DNA of 26,034 nucleotides, taken from IMG/VR virus record IMGVR_UViG_3300006101_000057, positions 1-26,034 of that record; one strand, 5' to 3'. This DNA comes from a virus. Position 1 is the stretch's first letter, and each line of letters opens with the position of its first letter. The translations under genes and the position numbers were made by a program. The notes under the pieces are model-generated. The model ran no database searches. It was not told the DNA's origin and saw nothing but the letters and a program-made list of their open reading frames with translations. This document shows positions 24,987-26,034 of the stretch, piece by piece.

Positions 24987-26034
24987 TTAGTTGTTGAGTG
25001 CTTCCAGAGCCTGAGCAGTTGTCAGGTACTGGCTGCGGAGTGCAGGGTCGGTCACTTGCTTGGCGATGTTGCGGAGGCGCTGTGCTTCCACTTCGTTCGC
25101 AAGGACTGTTGCTGACTTGCTGGTCTGTTCACGGGTTGCACGAAGTGCAGGCCCGCCAGGTACAGCCATCTGCTTCACTTCGTCGAGGGCGGCCTTCAGG
25201 AGTTGGATCTCCTCTTTCGCCTCACTCAACTCTGCCTTAGCAGTCATGACTTCTTCAAGGCCCAGCGCCTTGACGATCTCGTTGCGCAGTTCGTTCTTGA
25301 CCTCGGGGGTCGCCGATTCTGCGCTTGCGGTCTTGATTAGGTCGGCTGAAACGCCGAGTCCGATGTATGCCATCATGTCTCCTGTGTTGTCGGTGTCGTC
25401 CCAGCCCGTGAATGGGGCTTCGGTCTGGTTCTCTGATGCCTCGTCCGTCCACCATGCGAGGAACATGTCGAGGGTGCAGAGCAGTTCACGGATGTCGGCG
25501 ATTTCGTTGTCGTCGCCTGCGAGCATCTCGTCGAGTTCTGCCTTGATGCAGTTGATGAGGCCAGCCTGAATCTGCTTGAGTTCGTCAGCGTCGTGAACCT
25601 GGTCTTCGGCGGCCTTTGCCACGTCAGCGTCAGCGCCCTTCCAGTTGTCGGGGATTAAGTCCTCACGGCCCAGCGCCTCAGCACGAGCCTTGATGTGAGC
25701 CTTCGCCTTTGCTGGGTTCTTGGCACGTCCAAATGACTGGATAGCGTTCTTCAAGTCCTTGACGGTCTTGATGGGGAACGAACCGTCGGGGAGTGCCTGA
25801 CCTGCCTCGGCAGCGTCCGCACGTTCAGCGTCGGAGTAGTCCTTCTTGGCGAGTTCGGGCTCAGCGTCCTTCATGTCTCGGTTGTCGAGTTCCTGAGGGA
25901 TGCTCTGGCGGTTGGGCTCGTCGAACTCTGAACGGCCCTCGGGCTGCTCACCAGTGCCACCGCAGACATCGCAGTCCGTCTCTTGGGTGTTGCCCTCGAC
26001 GTTGGACTTCTTGCCAGTGCCAGAGCAGGCTCGG
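24987..26034 (-). CDS. capsid protease/scaffold-like protein, 5' end missing
   Basis: The frame is open to the high-coordinate edge, so the ATG at 25874 is internal. From the edge the protein first has ACSGTGKKSN and CDVCGGTG, two C..GTG repeats as in the zinc-binding region of DnaJ (CxxCxGxG). It then has an acidic linker, then FPIKTVKDLKNAIQSFGRAK and AHIKARAEALGREDLIPDNW, a motif I recognise as DUF6582, which is often attached to phage prohead proteases and scaffolds. The C-terminal half is acidic and helical (AKAELSEAKEEIQLLKAALDE), like a scaffold. The position before the major capsid supports this. The catalytic domain, if any, would be outside the window. Confidence 0.7.
   Translation of the reverse strand, partial: RACSGTGKKSNVEGNTQETDCDVCGGTGEQPEGRSEFDEPNRQSIPQELDNRDMKDAEPELAKKDYSDAERADAAEAGQALPDGSFPIKTVKDLKNAIQSFGRAKNPAKAKAHIKARAEALGREDLIPDNWKGADADVAKAAEDQVHDADELKQIQAGLINCIKAELDEMLAGDDNEIADIRELLCTLDMFLAWWTDEASENQTEAPFTGWDDTDNTGDMMAYIGLGVSADLIKTASAESATPEVKNELRNEIVKALGLEEVMTAKAELSEAKEEIQLLKAALDEVKQMAVPGGPALRATREQTSKSATVLANEVEAQRLRNIAKQVTDPALRSQYLTTAQALEALNN

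Noticed and set aside
1-26034. Integrase, attachment site or immunity region
   Set aside because: No recombinase motif and no attachment-like repeat was seen; the operator copies alone do not prove lysogeny.

Overview
The window is a piece of a GC-rich tailed-phage (or prophage) genome, about 26 kb, in which every gene I can support lies on the minus strand, so transcription runs from high to low coordinates. The predicted host is an actinobacterium. The evidence is two WhiB-like Fe-S regulators, an Rpf-type muralytic domain, strong Shine-Dalgarno sequences, and dense ATGA/TAATG stop-start coupling typical of actinophages. A tape measure protein, a frameshifted tail-assembly chaperone and an HK97-like capsid indicate a siphovirus. 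No integrase, tRNA, CRISPR array or insertion sequence was found.

Layout in transcription order. (1) About 26,034 to 17,310 is the head and tail module: a capsid maturation protease/scaffold-like protein cut by the window edge, a major capsid protein with an inserted domain, a zinc-ribbon protein, neck proteins, the tail tube, a tail-assembly chaperone with a -1 frameshift at CCCTTTA, a gp10-like protein and a 545-residue tape measure. (2) About 17,534 to 9,956 holds baseplate and fibre proteins around a lysis cluster: a LamG-bearing minor tail protein, an NlpC/P60-type endolysin, two membrane proteins, fibre proteins and a repeat-rich protein. (3) About 9,920 to 7,560 encodes a small helix-turn-helix-like protein, a metallophosphoesterase, a CxxC protein, a holin-like protein and a permuted papain-like hydrolase, and ends in a terminator hairpin. 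(4) About 7,420 to 4,860 is an operon of small proteins followed by a recombination set (annealing-type protein, SSB), ending in a second terminator. (5) About 4,840 to 3,685 is an operon with a two-TM protein and two tandem WhiB proteins carrying extra Cys/His modules. (6) After a 380-base structured non-coding gap, 3,303 to 1,565 carries HNH and VRR-NUC nucleases among small proteins. (7) 1,528 to 1 starts from a promoter-operator nearly identical to that of region 4. It encodes zinc peptides, a winged helix, an Rpf-like protein and the N-terminus of a YqaJ exonuclease.

Regulatory architecture. Two nearly identical promoters (1499-1528 and 7387-7416) each hold a 17-base palindrome that fills the -35/-10 spacer, and they share a leader hairpin and an extended Shine-Dalgarno sequence. 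A third promoter (4810-4839) has the same 18-base spacing and leader but lacks the palindrome. Two of the three follow directly after a strong terminator hairpin. This points to a small phage regulon with a common operator. Candidate regulators in the window are the two WhiB proteins, a 56-residue HTH protein and a winged-helix protein.

Several real genes are shorter than 60 codons. They were placed from Shine-Dalgarno sequences and stop-start overlaps: 41, 23, 54, 56, 48 and 25 residues.
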